DNA of 52,500 bases, taken from NCBI GenBank assembly GCA_905221605.1, contig CAJNDS010002190.1, positions 140,001-192,500 on the forward strand. The letters are read 5' to 3'. Shown here piece after piece: positions 1-10,330 of the stretch (positions are counted from its first letter, which is position 1; every line of letters starts with the position of its first letter). Source of the stretch: Symbiodinium natans. Its lineage: Eukaryota > Sar > Dinophyceae > Suessiales > Symbiodiniaceae. The notes under the pieces were generated by a model. It was not told where the DNA came from. It did no database searches and was given only the letters and a program-made list of their open reading frames with translations. The translations under genes were made by a program, and so were the position numbers.

Positions 1-318
1 GACAAAAACGGCACACAAATTTACGCACTCCACGTTGTTTTTGCGGCACTATACGCCTGTTTTTTTGTGGCACTTATAGTTGCAAAAAAAGAAGCTTTTG
101 CACGGTTCCGCAAATCTTGTACCTAGCTGGCAGGTGCCTACTCTGAACCCCATACTTGGAGTCCTGGCAAAACTGCCAAAATTCCAAGCAGAGCTGTCCC
201 AAACTACTGAAGTTTCGAAAGGTGTGCCCACTCCCTGTAGGATCTGGGAGCCCCCCCAAACCCTAAACCCTAAACCCTAAACCCTAAACCCTAAATCCTA
301 AATCCCTACACCCTGAAC

Positions 319-410
319 CCCTCCGCGAGCACCTGGAGGACCTTGGTATCCTGCGTCAGTGCGCACTCCAGCTCCTCGCTCTCCTGCCGACACATTGCCC
401 TCTCGACTGG
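319..410 (-). CDS. Exon, unassigned protein
   Basis: Reads PVERAMCRQESEELECALTQ, Glu-rich and probably helical. Acceptor GGAAG at 411, donor GTTCAGGG at 318. Confidence 0.55.
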
Positions 411-877
411 CTTCCGTAAAAACTAAACCCTAAACCCTAAACCCTAAACCCTGAACCCTGAACCCTGAACCCTAAACCCTAAATCCAAAGCAGGGTTTGG
501 GGTTCGGGGATTTAGGGTGAAGGCTCGCTTGTATTCTACCCAGGAAGATCGTCGAGCTGCTGTAGGGTTAAGGGTTTTGGGCTGGGCACTGGGTCGTGCA
601 TGTAACGTTAAGCCCTAAGCCCTAAGCCCTAAGCCCTAAGCCCTAAACCCTAAACCCTAAACCCTACACCCTACACCCTAAACCTAAGGCGTAGGTGTAC
701 ATGCTGTGCTGCCGCACTCAAGACTGGGTGTACGATTTGTCGCGGGCATTGGGTTGTGCATATCGAGAGGGTGCACGGTGGGGCTTGGCGCCTATAGGGT
801 TTGGGGGTTTAGAGAGTAGCCCTAAACCCTAAACCCTAAACCCTAAACCCTAAACCCTAAACCCCAAGCCCTAAAGC

Positions 878-974
878 AATCAGCCCCTCCTTCTTGGACA
901 AGACGACGGGGAGGCCAGAGAAGGATGCCATGAACCCGCCGTCCCACTGCACCTTCGCCTTCTCCTCCTCCTTC
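878..974 (-). CDS. Exon, unassigned protein
   Basis: Reads KEEEKAKVQWDGGFMASFSG then LPVVLSKKEG. Acceptor CCCCAAG at 975; the best donor is GC (GCTTTAGGG) at 877. Confidence 0.6.
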
Positions 975-1004
975 CTTGGGGTTTCTTAAACCCTAAGGCT
1001 AAGG

Positions 1005-1122
1005 CTAAGGGTAAGGGTAAGGGTAAGGGTAGGGTAAGGGTAAGGGTAAGGGTAAGGGTAAGGGTAAGGGTAAGGGTAAGGGTAAGGGTAGGGTAAGGGT
1101 AAGGGTAAGGGTAAGCGTAAGG
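1005..1122. repeat. TAAGGG hexamer array
   Basis: About 17 units of GGGTAA with occasional GGGTA, a six-base variant of the surrounding seven-base repeat. It gives an open Leu-Pro/Tyr-Pro frame on the minus strand that is not a gene. Confidence 0.85.
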
Positions 1123-1586
1123 CTAGGGCGACTACCAGCACCACCACCAGGACTGTTGTTGTGATTCATATAAATCGAGTCTGGCAACCGTCAAGACGAT
1201 TACGATCTTGATGGTCGTACCAATTACCGCTTTTTGCAAAACGTCACGCTCTCTACCGTTTCTGTATTGCCGAAAGCTTGCCTCTACTCCCGACTGACGA
1301 AGAATTGAACGCCGACCTCCAACCCATGCATTCGGAGTCCCCAATCCCCAGTCCTGCCCTGGATGACCGTGATTGTGGTTGCGAATTGTGACTCAAGTCA
1401 TGGAGTGCCTGTCACGGCACCCTGGGCCGCCACAAGTTCTTACACATGTTGGATTTTATCGGGCCCGAAGCCCTATGCCCTAAGCCCTAAGTTACTAAGC
1501 TCTAAGCCCTAAGCCCTAAGCCCTAAACCCTAAACCCTAAGTTACTAGGGCCCTAAACCCTATACACAGCTTTTGATATCGACGAC

Positions 1587-1678
1587 CTAGAGTCGCATTC
1601 GCAGGCGGGAGGTTGCGATGCGCACCGACGCCTTTGATGTCGTAGATCTGCCAGCCGTCCGCGCCGTGAAGCAAGTTC
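1587..1678 (-). CDS. Exon, unassigned protein
   Basis: Reads NLLHGADGWQIYDIKGVG then AHRNLPPANATL. Acceptor GGTAG, donor GTCGTCG; phase 1 at both edges. Confidence 0.6.
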
Positions 1679-2070
1679 CTACCAGGGTTTCGGGCTTAGG
1701 GTTGAGGCTTTAGGGTTCCTGAGACAAAACTGCGAAACAGCCGAAAAGCAGCCGAGAAAGACTTCCTGTAGAGTATGCGAGTTGTTCCGGCTTCTATAAC
1801 GGTACGGGTTGCTTCTTCTCGAAGAGCCCCGAACGCACAACCCTAGTGCCCACGTAGCCTAAAACTCACACATTTCATGCCCCAGCCCAATAGTCCACTT
1901 GGAGACGAACCTCGCACCCTAAACCCTAAACCCTAAACCCTAAACCCTAAACCCTAAACCCTAAACCCTAAACCCTAAACCCTAAACCCTAAAGCCTAAA
2001 GCCTAAATAAAGCCTAAACCCTACACCCTAAACCCTAAACCCTCCCCACCCCCCCCCCCCCCCCCCCCCC

Positions 2071-2134
2071 CAAGGCGGCTCCGCATCACGATGATGGAGT
2101 GCACCTCCTGACGCCGGCGTCCCCACCCGCGGAC
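2071..2134 (-). CDS. Exon, unassigned protein, donor lost in a poly-G run
   Basis: Reads VRGWGRRRQEVHSIIVMRS. Acceptor CCCCAAG at 2135. On the minus strand it runs into about 21 G (2050-2070), so the true 3' edge cannot be placed. Confidence 0.45.
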
Positions 2135-2304
2135 CTTGGGGCGCGCTGTGGGTTTAGGGTTTAGGGTTTAGGGTTTAGGGCGGCTTAGGGTTTAGGGTAG
2201 GTTCAGTTTTGGCTTCGTAGTTCAAAGGGCTTTTGTTTGTTAGGCAGGCGGTGAATTTGTTGTCCCGGCTTTCCAGGGGCCGATTTGCTTGTACTTTGGG
2301 TACC

Positions 2305-2398
2305 CCTAAACCCTAAACCCTAAACCCTAAACCCTAAACCCTAAACCCTAAACCCTAAACCCTAAACCCTAAACCCTAAACCCTAAACCCTAAACCCT
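2305..2398. repeat. CCCTAAA array
   Basis: Thirteen near-perfect units in C-strand orientation. One of the many interstitial telomere-like arrays; similar ones lie at 1918-1992, 8614-8660, 36468-36552, 48283-48330. Confidence 0.9.
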
Positions 2399-2683
2399 AG
2401 TTGACACACAATATCCTTTATGTGGATCCCTAAAGCCCCGCGGCCCGAAGCTCGGGGGGAGGGAGGGTTGTAGAGTCTGAGACTTGGAGGGTTTAGGGGT
2501 TAGGGTTTAGGGTTTAGGGTTTAGGGTTTGGGGTTTAGGGTTTAGGGTTTTACATCTAGGCTTTAGAGTTTAAAGGTTTTATAGGGTTTTTAGGGTGCGT
2601 ATGGTTTAGATGGTGTATTGGTGTATATGGGGTCTATGGGGTTTGGGCATTCGGAGGGTTTCGAGGGCCGCCCCTAGGCACGC

Positions 2684-2734
2684 CTCGAAGAATCCAAAGA
2701 TCTCGCAGAGCAGGGACGGTGCACCTCGCTGGGC
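2684..2734 (-). CDS. Exon, unassigned protein
   Basis: Reads AQRGAPSLLCEIFGFFE, hydrophobic. Acceptor ACTCAG; donor GC at 2683. The frame stays open past it (ACLGAALETLRMPK), so a longer exon is possible. Confidence 0.45.
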
Positions 2735-2912
2735 CTGAGTGCGGGGCAACTTCCGGCTCTGGTCCCCCATGAAAACCCAAGGGCTACTTCCGAACCCTTC
2801 AAGGAAGGCAAGTGACCACATTGAGGGACCACGTTAGATTTGGGGCACCTACGATGGAGTTTTGTTTGAGGGCTCAAAGGTTTAGGACTTCCGGTCGGAA
2901 AAGTTTGGGTTT

Positions 2913-3031
2913 TCAATGCGTCGCCTCGCGTGGGCGTTGAAAGCCGTCTTGTGGCGTTTGCTTGGAAACTGGCAAGGAGCTAGCCAGCTCGGCACCCGCT
3001 TTCCTCGACATCTTCGGGTGTAGCGATGCAT
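2913..3031 (-). CDS. Exon with in-frame stop, possibly terminal
   Basis: Reads ASLHPKMSRKAGAELASSLP then VSKQTPQDGFQRPREATH and TGA (2913-2915). Acceptor CATCAG at 3032. A GC donor after GAG near 2926 is the alternative to a true C-terminus. Confidence 0.45.
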
Positions 3032-3386
3032 CTGATGGAAATGCATTTGTAAGTTCCGTCGGTCGGTTTGCCCCAACAAATCCCCCAAACATCCCTATGC
3101 CCCTGAACCCCCAACCCCCAAACAACCCCTAAAACCCGACAATCCCAAGCCCCTGGACCCACCTACGATGCAAACAAACCACCCTTAACCCGAAACCCTA
3201 AACCCGAAACCCTTTCCTGGGCCCTGCACCCCTAAACCGTAAACCCTCAAACCCAAAACCCAAAACCCAAAACCCCCGAACCCTACACCCCAAAACCTAA
3301 ACCCTAAACCCTAAACCCTAAACTCCAAACCCTAAACCCTTAACCCTAAACCCTAAACCCTGAACCCCAAACCCTAAACCCTAAAC

Positions 3387-3462
3387 CGGCCTCCGCCATC
3401 CGCGCCGCCAAAGGCTTTGCCAAGACCGAAGCCAGGTGCTCGCCCTCTGCAGGGCGCACCTC
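3387..3462 (-). CDS. Exon, unassigned protein; clear splice borders
   Basis: Reads EVRPAEGEHLASVLAKPLAA. Acceptor TTTCAG at 3463, donor GTTTAGGGTTTAGGG at 3386. The neighbouring introns start and end directly in telomere-like repeat. Confidence 0.65.
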
Positions 3463-4048
3463 CTGAAACGGTTTAGGGTTTAGGGTTTAGGGTTTAGGGT
3501 TTAGGGTTTAGGGTTTAGGGTTTAGGGTTTAGGGTTTAGGGTTTAGGGTTAAGGGTTAAGGGTTTAGGGTTTAGGGTTTGGGGTTTGGGGTTTAGGGTTT
3601 CGGGTTTAGGGGTTCAGGGGTTTGGGGTTTAGGGGGCATCGGCTCAAATAGTCCCAAGACCCGTCAACTTGGGGGTGGTGGGGAGTGCTTTGGATTTCTA
3701 CTGTAAGCTCCAGCATGACACCAAAAGTTCGAAACTCGAAGCCCCTTATGGTTTGGGGTTTAGGGTTCGGGGTTTAGGGTTTAGGGTTTGAAGTTTAGGG
3801 TTTAGGGTTTAGGGTTTAGGGTTACCCCAAACCCTAAACCTAAACCCTAAAGCCTCAACCCCAAACCCTCAAAGGGTCCATTCTTCGGGTAGCATGGTCC
3901 TGACTATGGACCCTTAATTGGGGGTTATACAGTTAAAGGGTTCTGAAGTATGGGCCCTTGGGTTACACAGGGGTATATGCAAAAGAGGTGTATAGAACCC
4001 TAAACCCTAAAGCCCTAAACCCCAAACCCCAAACCCTAAACCCTAAAC

Positions 4049-4120
4049 CCAGGGTTTCGGACCCTAGGCCACCCGTGTCCTTCAGCACCAACTCGCCATC
4101 TGCGGACCTCCAGAAGGAGC
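4049..4120 (-). CDS. Exon, unassigned protein
   Basis: Reads SFWRSADGELVLKDTGGLGS. Acceptor ACCAG, donor GTTTAGGG. Other frames carry stops. Confidence 0.65.
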
Positions 4121-4466
4121 CTGGTCTTGGGGATATCGGGGTTTAGGGTTTAGGGTTTAGGGTATTAGGTACCTTGTATCCCCGTAGATGTAGCATTTAA
4201 GGGATTGTAAAAGATATACGGTACATAGCCTTTCTCACACCCATATAAACACTACTCCCCACCTATGAACCCCCCCGCGTTCCCTCTTTAATCCCCTTCC
4301 CCCCCCCCCCCCCCCAATCAGGTGTCTGTCTTTCGTATATCTTGAAACCACTGCCGTGGGCTTTGATATATTAGGTGAAGGCATACAGCACTAAACCCCG
4401 AATCCTGAACCACCTAAACCCTAAACCCTACACCCTAAACCCTAAACCCCAGCTCCCTGGTCAGAC

Positions 4467-4533
4467 GGAGTGGCTGTTGCTCTTCCCGCCCGACGTGTCG
4501 TGCGCGCAGCAGTGGCGAATGAGCTCGCTGAAT
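4467..4533 (-). CDS. Exon, unassigned protein, strand not fully settled
   Basis: Reads FSELIRHCCAHDTSGGKSNS, CCCCCAG/GTCTGA borders. The plus strand also has an open GC3-rich frame here (TEWLLLFPPDVSCAQQW); minus is preferred because all neighbours are minus. Confidence 0.5.
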
Positions 4534-5117
4534 CTGGGGGGATCGGCTGTTTAGGGTTGGAGTTGAAGGTTAATATCGGGGCCATAAGAATTAGAAAAGG
4601 TTTAGGGTTTAGGGTTTAGGGTTGAGGGTTGAGGGTTTAGGGTTTAGGGTCCTGAAAGCCTTAGAGTAGGGTGTTGGGGGGGGGGGGGGGCTAGATAGTA
4701 TAGTATAATTATAGGGACGAGAAGGGAATACTGTTAGTAATTCTTCCGACCCCTATAGTAACGTGCAAGACCCGGCTTATGAGGCTTAGGGTTTAGGGAG
4801 GGTTAGGGGGGCTTGGGGGGGGTTTATAGGGTTGAGGGTTTGTGGTTCAGCGCCCTCGGATTCAGGGGTCTGTTGAAGGTTTAGCCTTAAACCTTAAACC
4901 CCATTCAGGCTCTATTCCCTAAGCCCTAAACCTCAATTTAGGAAGTATCTGGTTCTAGGGCTTTAAGGTCTTTGGGGTTTTAGGGGCTTAGACTTTAGAG
5001 TTTAGGGCTTTGGGGGCTTCAGGGGGGCGAGGGTTCTGGGGTCTAAGGGCTTCCGCAAAGGTTTTAAATTTACCTGCGGAAGATAGACCCTTGAGTGAAA
5101 CACTGAAACCCAGAACC

Positions 5118-5215
5118 CACCAAAGCCTGACATCCAAGGACGAGCAGCACAGCATCGTCGGAGAAGGTGAGGTGTCGCAAGAGGTGGAAGCGGACAGGGT
5201 GATAGATTGTGACGC
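5118..5215 (-). CDS. Exon, unassigned protein
   Basis: Reads VTIYHPVRFHLLRHLTFSDD then AVLLVLGCQALV. Acceptor CCCAAG; two GT donors are possible (5120 or 5117). Confidence 0.6.
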
Positions 5216-5372
5216 CTTGGGCTCTCTGGCTTCTTGATGGATTAAGGGGCTCTCAAGCGGCGTCTAGCGTGCCTAAGCGCTATACCCCAAGCCCTAAGCC
5301 CTAAACCCTGAACCCTAAACCCAACCTTACCCCTTAACCCAACCTAAACCCTGCAAACCCTGAAGCCCAAAC

Positions 5373-5455
5373 CGCTTTTCCAGGGCCGGCAATCTGGTTT
5401 TGCTTGTCGTTGTTCCCCACCTCTTCTCCTCGCCCGGAACTCTTTTCCTCGAGTG
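5373..5455 (-). CDS. Exon next to a 26-bp tandem repeat
   Basis: Two frames are open (KRVPGEEKRWGTTTSKTRLP and EEKSSGRGEEVGNNDKQNQI); donor GTTTGGGC at 5372. The 5' edge is unclear because the adjoining tandem units each carry a CAG. Confidence 0.35.
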
Positions 5456-5554
5456 CCCAACCCCAGAGACTCCTTGGAGTGCCCAACCCCAGAGTCTCCC
5501 TGGAGTGCCCAACCCCAGAGATTCCCTGGAGTGCCCAACCCAAGAGACTCCCTG
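5451..5554. repeat. 26-bp tandem repeat, four units
   Basis: Units begin GAGTGCCCAACCCCAGAGAC. On the minus strand every unit contains a CAG after a pyrimidine-poor stretch. Confidence 0.85.
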
Positions 5555-5750
5555 AAGGTGGGGATGTTCGAAGAAAAATATTTGTTTGCTTTTTTACTGG
5601 TGTATGGACCCTAAACCCTACACCCTAAACCCAAAACCCCAAGCCCTAAACCCCAAACCCACAAATAGAGGCCCCATCCTAAACCTCCTAAACCCTAAAC
5701 CTCCTAAACCCTAAACCCTAAACCCTAAACCCTAAACCCTAAACCCCTAC

Positions 5751-5852
5751 AAGTAGAGGCCCCGGGCGCTCCAGGGTCTGCCATTCGGGGCGCGGACGTC
5801 GACCTTGATCGGGGCATCGTCCGGCTCCAAGGAGGCAAAGTCAAAGCTGCTC
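5751..5852 (-). CDS. Exon, unassigned protein
   Basis: Reads SSFDFASLEPDDAPIKVDVR then APNGRPWSARGLY. Acceptor CCCCAAG, donor GTAGGGG. Strong GC3 bias. Confidence 0.65.
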
Positions 5853-5904
5853 CTTGGGGTTTAGGGTTTAGGGCTAGGGTTTAGGGTTTAGGGTTTAGGG
5901 TTTA

Positions 5905-5957
5905 GGGTTTAGGGTGTAGGGTGTAGGGTGTAGGGTGTAGGGTGTAGGGTGTAGGGT
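5905..5957. repeat. GGGTGTA variant array
   Basis: About 7 units in which TTTA is replaced by TGTA, inside a TTTAGGG run. The same variant recurs at 13614-13662. Confidence 0.8.
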
Positions 5958-6185
5958 TTAGGGTTTAGGGTGTAGGGTTTAGGGCCTTTAGGGTTTAAGG
6001 GTTTGGGTTTTAGGGTTGAGGGTTCCGCAAAGCCTCTTTCAAGAACCCCAGAGCATAAACCTCAAACTCCAACCCCTTCCGTCAGAGGCTCCATTGCCAC
6101 AACCCCTATACCCTAAACCCCAAAGCCTCGAACCCTAAACCTTAAAACCTGAACCCTAAACCCTAAACCCTAAACCCTAAATCCT

Positions 6186-6324
6186 TAATAAACCCTAAAC
6201 CCTAAACCCTAAACCCTAAACCCTAAACCCTAAACCCTAAACCCTAAACCCTAAACCCTAAACCCTAAACCCTAAACCCTAAACCCTAAACCCTAAACCC
6301 TAAACCCTAAACCCTAAACCCTAC
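6186..6324. repeat. CCCTAAA array on the donor side of an exon
   Basis: About 20 perfect units directly left of the exon 6334-6406. On the minus strand this is the start of the downstream intron, in G-strand orientation. Confidence 0.9.
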
Positions 6325-6333
6325 CCTTCCATC

Positions 6334-6406
6334 AGAGGCTCCAGTGCTGCGTGTCCCCCGCCAGGGCCTTGCAACAGTGGTCCTCCGAGCTTGCCATGCA
6401 GTGGCC
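6334..6406 (-). CDS. Exon, unassigned Cys/His-rich peptide
   Basis: Reads GHCMASSEDHCCKALAGDTQ; 22 of 24 third positions are G or C. Acceptor GCGCAG; stop TGA follows CTC, so a GA donor (GATGG) is needed unless this is the end. A competing frame with a GT donor at 6324 has weaker codon bias. Confidence 0.5.
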
Positions 6407-6417
6407 CTGCGCACGAC

Positions 6418-6548
6418 TAGGGTTTAGGGTTTAGGGTTTAGGGTTTAGGGTTTAGGGTTTAGGGTTTAGGGTTTAGGGTTTAGGGTTTAGGGTTTGGGGT
6501 TTAGGGTTTAGGGTTTAGGGTTTAGGGTTTAGGGTTTAGGGTTTAGGG
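6418..6548. repeat. TTTAGGG array on the acceptor side of the same exon
   Basis: About 18 units, opposite orientation to 6186-6324. The pair brackets a single 73-bp exon. Confidence 0.9.
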
Positions 6549-6552
6549 CGAC

Positions 6553-6580
6553 GCAGGCGCCCCATCAACTCGCGAAACTT
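6553..6580 (-). CDS. Possible microexon
   Basis: Reads KFRELMGRL between TTAAG and GTCGCCC. Twenty-eight bases only. Confidence 0.3.
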
Positions 6581-6753
6581 CTTAAGGTTGGTTGTACCTC
6601 GGTTTCGATTCTAGGGTTTAGGGTTTAGGGTCTTGGGTTGAGGGCTTAGGGTTTAGGATTTCAGGTTTAGGGTTTGGGGCTTCGGGGCATAAAAATCAAC
6701 CATTGAAAGTCTCAGCCTCTGGTGACCGGTTCCACTCTTCAAAGCTTCACTAT

Positions 6754-6862
6754 ACCCAAGAGTAGCCTGGGAATAAAACGGGTGTCCCATTTGGTTTAAG
6801 GGAGCTGATAAGGCAACCGAGACCCTTAAACAAAGGAGTGAGGAGCCTACTCTGCGTCCTGG
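6754..6862. mobile_element. CTAG-ended short element, second copy
   Basis: Shares ACCCAAGAGTAGCCT at the left and AGCCTACTCTGCGTCCTGG at the right with 18763-18871, plus the internal GTTTAAGGG and AACCGAGACCCTTAAAC blocks. Confidence 0.55.
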
Positions 6863-7271
6863 TTCAAGTGGCTGCTTGCGTTCAGGGCTTTTGAGCTTCG
6901 GCGCTTGGGATTCGGGGTTTGGGGCTGAGGATTTCGGGTTGACACCGGTTTAGATTTGGGGTTTCGGACTTAGGGTCTAGGTTTGACACGGGTGCAGGGT
7001 TTGGGGTTCGGGGTTTGGGTGCAAGTAAGTCTAAGGGCAGCTTGATGGTCCCTTAGTATGGGCCCTTTAAAAAGGGACCACCGGGACCGCTTACAAATTC
7101 ATACCCTGTACACAAAGTAAGGGCCGATACTTCAGAACCCTTCAGAGGAGGTAAGGGACGAAATTAAGGGTACATGAAACTACCCTCTGCTTTTGTTGTA
7201 GGTTGCTACTGTACAAGCCCTTATAGGATTCTTGGAAAAACCTCCAAAAAAGCTGGGTCTGGGGTTCTTCA

Positions 7272-7333
7272 GGTAGGGTTTGGGGTTGGGGGTTTGGGGT
7301 TTGGGGTTTGGGGTTTGGGGTTTGGGGTTTGGG
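7272..7333. repeat. TTTGGGG array
   Basis: About 8 units with the central A of TTTAGGG replaced by G. A similar C-strand array lies at 52403-52440. Confidence 0.8.
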
Positions 7334-7419
7334 CGCCAGTCAGATAAGGCCCCCAAAACCCTAAACCCTAAAGCCGAACCCTAAACCCTAAACCCTAAAC
7401 TCTAAACCGTAAACCCTAA

Positions 7420-7482
7420 GACCCTAAGACCCTAAGACCCTAAGACCCTAAGACCCTAAGACCCTAAGACCCTAAGACCCTA
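7420..7482. repeat. CCCTAAGA octamer array
   Basis: About 8 units of CCCTAAGA, embedded in normal CCCTAAA repeat. A local variant that has been amplified as a block. Confidence 0.8.
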
Positions 7483-7572
7483 AACCCTAAACCCTAAACC
7501 CTAAACCCTAACCCCTAACCCCTAAGCCCTAAGCCCTAACCCTAAACCCTAAACCCTAAGCCCAAAACAAAC

Positions 7573-7663
7573 CCCTTGGTGCCTCGAGTCTGCCGCGAAG
7601 CTCCTGCCAGCAGGTCTTCGACAAGAGCGCGTGCGCGATGAGGGCGCCAGCGTCGAAGGTCTG
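7573..7663 (-). CDS. Exon, unassigned protein
   Basis: Reads QTFDAGALIAHALLSKTCWQ then ELRGRLEAPR. Acceptor CATCAG, donor GTTTGTTTT. Confidence 0.65.
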
Positions 7664-8058
7664 CTGATGTGGCTTGGGGTTTAGGGTTTAGGGTTTAGGG
7701 TTTAGGGTTTAGGGTTTAGGGGTTGGGGCTTAGGGTTTAGGGTTTGGGGTTTGGGGATTATGGTTTAGCGTTTGGGTTGCTAGGAGGCTTGAAGAATGCG
7801 GTGTAAAAGAGTAGATGATGCCAGGTGTAGCTGAGGGACACTAAGATGAAGGTGTTGAGCGTACATGAGGAAGGGCCCCCCTGTTCCCTGCCATACCTCG
7901 GCTTCCTTGACAGGGGCTCCCAGAAACTCTCTGTACCCTTGAATTCCGCACCCCTGAACCCCAAAATCCTAAACCTTAAATCTTGCGCCCCTAAACCCCA
8001 AACCCCAAACCCCAAACCCCAAACCCTAAACCCTAAACCCTAAACCCTAAACCCTAAC

Positions 8059-8137
8059 TCTGGGCCTCCCTAGGCAGCGGCACGGCCACTCCGGCAATGC
8101 CGCCCTCCACGTCGAGGTCATAGGGTTCCTCTGGGTG
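8059..8137 (-). CDS. Exon, unassigned protein
   Basis: Reads HPEEPYDLDVEGGIAGVAVP. Acceptor TTCAG, donor GTTAGGG; phase 0 in, phase 1 out. Confidence 0.65.
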
Positions 8138-8661
8138 CTGAAGGTTCAGAGTTTAGGGTTTAGGGTTTAGGGTTCAGGGTTTAGGCGTTTGGGGTTTAGG
8201 GTTTAGGGTTTGGGGTTTATGGTTTGGAGTTTAGGGTTCAGGGGTGTAGGGTCTAGGGTTCAGGGGTTTGGGTTCGGGCTGTTTCGGGAAATCGGGCGTT
8301 CAAGGAATTCCTTTTGCAGGTTAGGGTATAGGGCTTACCAGGGTGTAAGGTTCAGGGTTCAGGGTTTAGGGCTTAGCTCTCAGGGTCTACAGGTTGGGGT
8401 TTAGATCTGGGTGAGGGTCTAGGGTTTGGCCCCGAGGGTCTAGGTCTTGGCCAGAGGATCTAGGGTTTAGGGTTTAGGGTCTTCTAGGGGACAGGGTGGT
8501 TTACATCTGGGTCTAGCGTTTCGGGTTTGTAGCGTCTAGAGCTTACGAAAAGGGGCTCAGGGCTGCACACCTGAAGCCCTAAACCCTAAACCCTGAACCC
8601 TGAACCCTGAACCCTAAACCCTAAACCCTAAACCCTAAACCCTGAACCCTAAACCCTAAAC

Positions 8662-8709
8662 TTTGCGCGTCGCAAGAGAGCTCGGACCCTCGCAAAACCG
8701 CTCCGTCAC
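8662..8709 (-). CDS. Exon, unassigned protein
   Basis: Reads VTERFCEGPSSLATRK with donor GTTTAGGG. The 5' side is a G-rich homopolymer and no acceptor can be fixed. Confidence 0.45.
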
Positions 8710-8823
8710 CCCCCCTCCCCCCCCCCCCCCAAAATGCACCACACAAAGCATCAGGGCTTAGGGAACCCTACGCCTCAGAGTGTTTAGGGTTTAGGGTTTA
8801 GGGTTTTGGCCCAGAGGAACATC

Positions 8824-8913
8824 ATTTCTGAAAGCAAGCTGCTGTGTAGCCAGCAGCTTCGAAGATCATCCGGGGCTCGTGGCACGCGGTGGCCCACTTC
8901 TCCTCGTCTGATG
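8824..8913 (-). CDS. Exon, unassigned protein
   Basis: Reads SDEEKWATACHEPRMIFEAA then GYTAACFQK. Acceptor GCTCAG. AAATGA follows, so either a stop or a GA donor. Confidence 0.6.
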
Positions 8914-9052
8914 CTGAGCTCTAAAAAGCCCCAGAACCCTAAAGCCTAAACCCGAAACCCTAAACCCTAAACCCGAAACCCTAAACCCTAAACCCTAAAC
9001 CCTACGATGTAGGGTCTCTAGGGTCTGGGGTCGAAGCGGGCCATGTCTTAAC

Positions 9053-9097
9053 CCTCCGCATCTTGCAGCCTGCAGCCTCCTGCGCGAAGGTTTTTTT
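9053..9097 (-). CDS. Exon, unassigned protein
   Basis: Reads KKTFAQEAAGCKMR, acceptor TTGCAG, donor GTTAAG. Confidence 0.45.
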
Positions 9098-9131
9098 CTG
9101 CAAAACCTACACCTGAGCTCTTATAGGGTTT

Positions 9132-9230
9132 AGGGTTCTAGGGTTCTAGGGTTCTAGGGTTCTAGAGGGTTCTAGAGGGTTCTGGGGTTCTGGGGTTCTA
9201 GGGTTCTAGGGTTCTAGGGTTCTAGGGTTA
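9132..9230. repeat. TTCTAGGG octamer array
   Basis: About 11 units, some AGAGGGTTCT or TGGGGTTC. Another length variant of the same repeat. Confidence 0.75.
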
Positions 9231-9833
9231 GGGTTTAGGGTTTAGGTTATAGGGTTGAAATCTTACACCCTAAGCCCTGAACGCTAAACCAACAACTTCC
9301 CTCAACGCTCAACCATCAACCCTCATCCCTGGGCAACCCTCAAACCCAAACCCTCAATCCTAAACTCTCAAACCCTCAACCCTGTAGCCTAAACCCTAAA
9401 ACCCTAACCCATAACCCTAGAACCCTAAACCCTAGAACCCTAGAACCCTAAACCCTATAACCCTAAACCCTAAACCCTATGCCCTATAACCCGAACCCTA
9501 CAACCCTAGAACCCCTAACCCTAAACCCTACAACCCTAAACCCTAGAACCCCAAACCCTAAACCCCAAAACCTAAACCCTACAACCCTAGAACCCTAAAC
9601 CCTATAACCCTAACCCCAAACCCTGTAAGCCTTTACCCTAAACCCTATAACCCGATAAGCCTGTAAAACCTTATAGACCCTACAAGCTGAAAACCCCATT
9701 GAAACCCTATCCCTAAACCCTAAACCCTAAACCCTAAACCCTAAGACTCTAAAACCCTAAACCCTATAACCCTAGAACCAAAAAACTCTAAAACCCTAAA
9801 CCCTAAACCCTAAACCCTAAACCCCATGGAAAC

Positions 9834-9927
9834 CCTTGTTTGAGACAGCTCCGAGAGCCTCTCCTCGTTGCTGGCGCTCACGGAGATCGGCTCGGGAATC
9901 TTCGAAGTGCCGAAGCCGCCGTAGCCT
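9834..9927 (-). CDS. Exon, unassigned protein
   Basis: Reads GYGGFGTSKIPEPISVSASN then EERLSELSQT. Acceptor CTCCAG, donor GTTTCC. Confidence 0.6.
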
Positions 9928-10094
9928 CTGGAGAAGGGTTTAGGGTTTAGGGTTTAGGGTTTGGGGTTTAGGGTTTAGGTTTAAGGTTTAGGGTTTAGGG
10001 TTTAGGGTTTAGGGTCTGTAGGAGTTTTTATGGGGTGTTTGTCGGCTTTTGTTTTTTGACTGACGCGGAAACCAGATTCTGGACCGAACCCGAC

Positions 10095-10154
10095 CTCGCC
10101 CTCCCAGCCCGCTCTTGTAAATATGAGATCGCTGCATCATCTCCTCCACTGGCC
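10095..10154 (-). CDS. Exon, unassigned protein
   Basis: Reads PVEEMMQRSHIYKSGLGGR. Acceptor CATAG, donor GTCGGGT. Confidence 0.55.
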
Positions 10155-10211
10155 CTATGTTCTAGTTGTTGTAGCCCACGGTTTAGGGTTTAGGGTTTAG
10201 GGTGTAGCCAC

Positions 10212-10330
10212 CATCTTTTCGCTCCACTTGACAAAGGTTCGAAGTCGTCGAAGAAGGCAAAGTCAGCCTCCTCATCTTGATCATCGATCCCTACTTGAAG
10301 CCCCAGGACTTCAGCAAGAACCTCGCTCTG
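10212..10330 (-). CDS. Exon, unassigned acidic protein
   Basis: Reads QSEVLAEVLGLQVGIDDQDE then EADFAFFDDFEPLSSG. Strongly acidic. Acceptor CTGAAG, donor GTGGCT. Confidence 0.65.

Noticed and set aside
2048-2071. Homopolymer C/G tracts as functional elements
   Set aside because: Poly-C/G runs of 14-25 bases recur throughout and are more likely slippage products or assembly weak points.
1-3000. Chromosome end (true telomere)
   Set aside because: The repeat occurs in both orientations, in short blocks, over the whole window, with exons between. A terminal array would have one orientation and a border.
4459-4551. Plus-strand exon TEWLLLFPPDVSC
   Set aside because: Open and GC3-rich, but every neighbouring island favours the minus strand and the minus frame here has usable borders.
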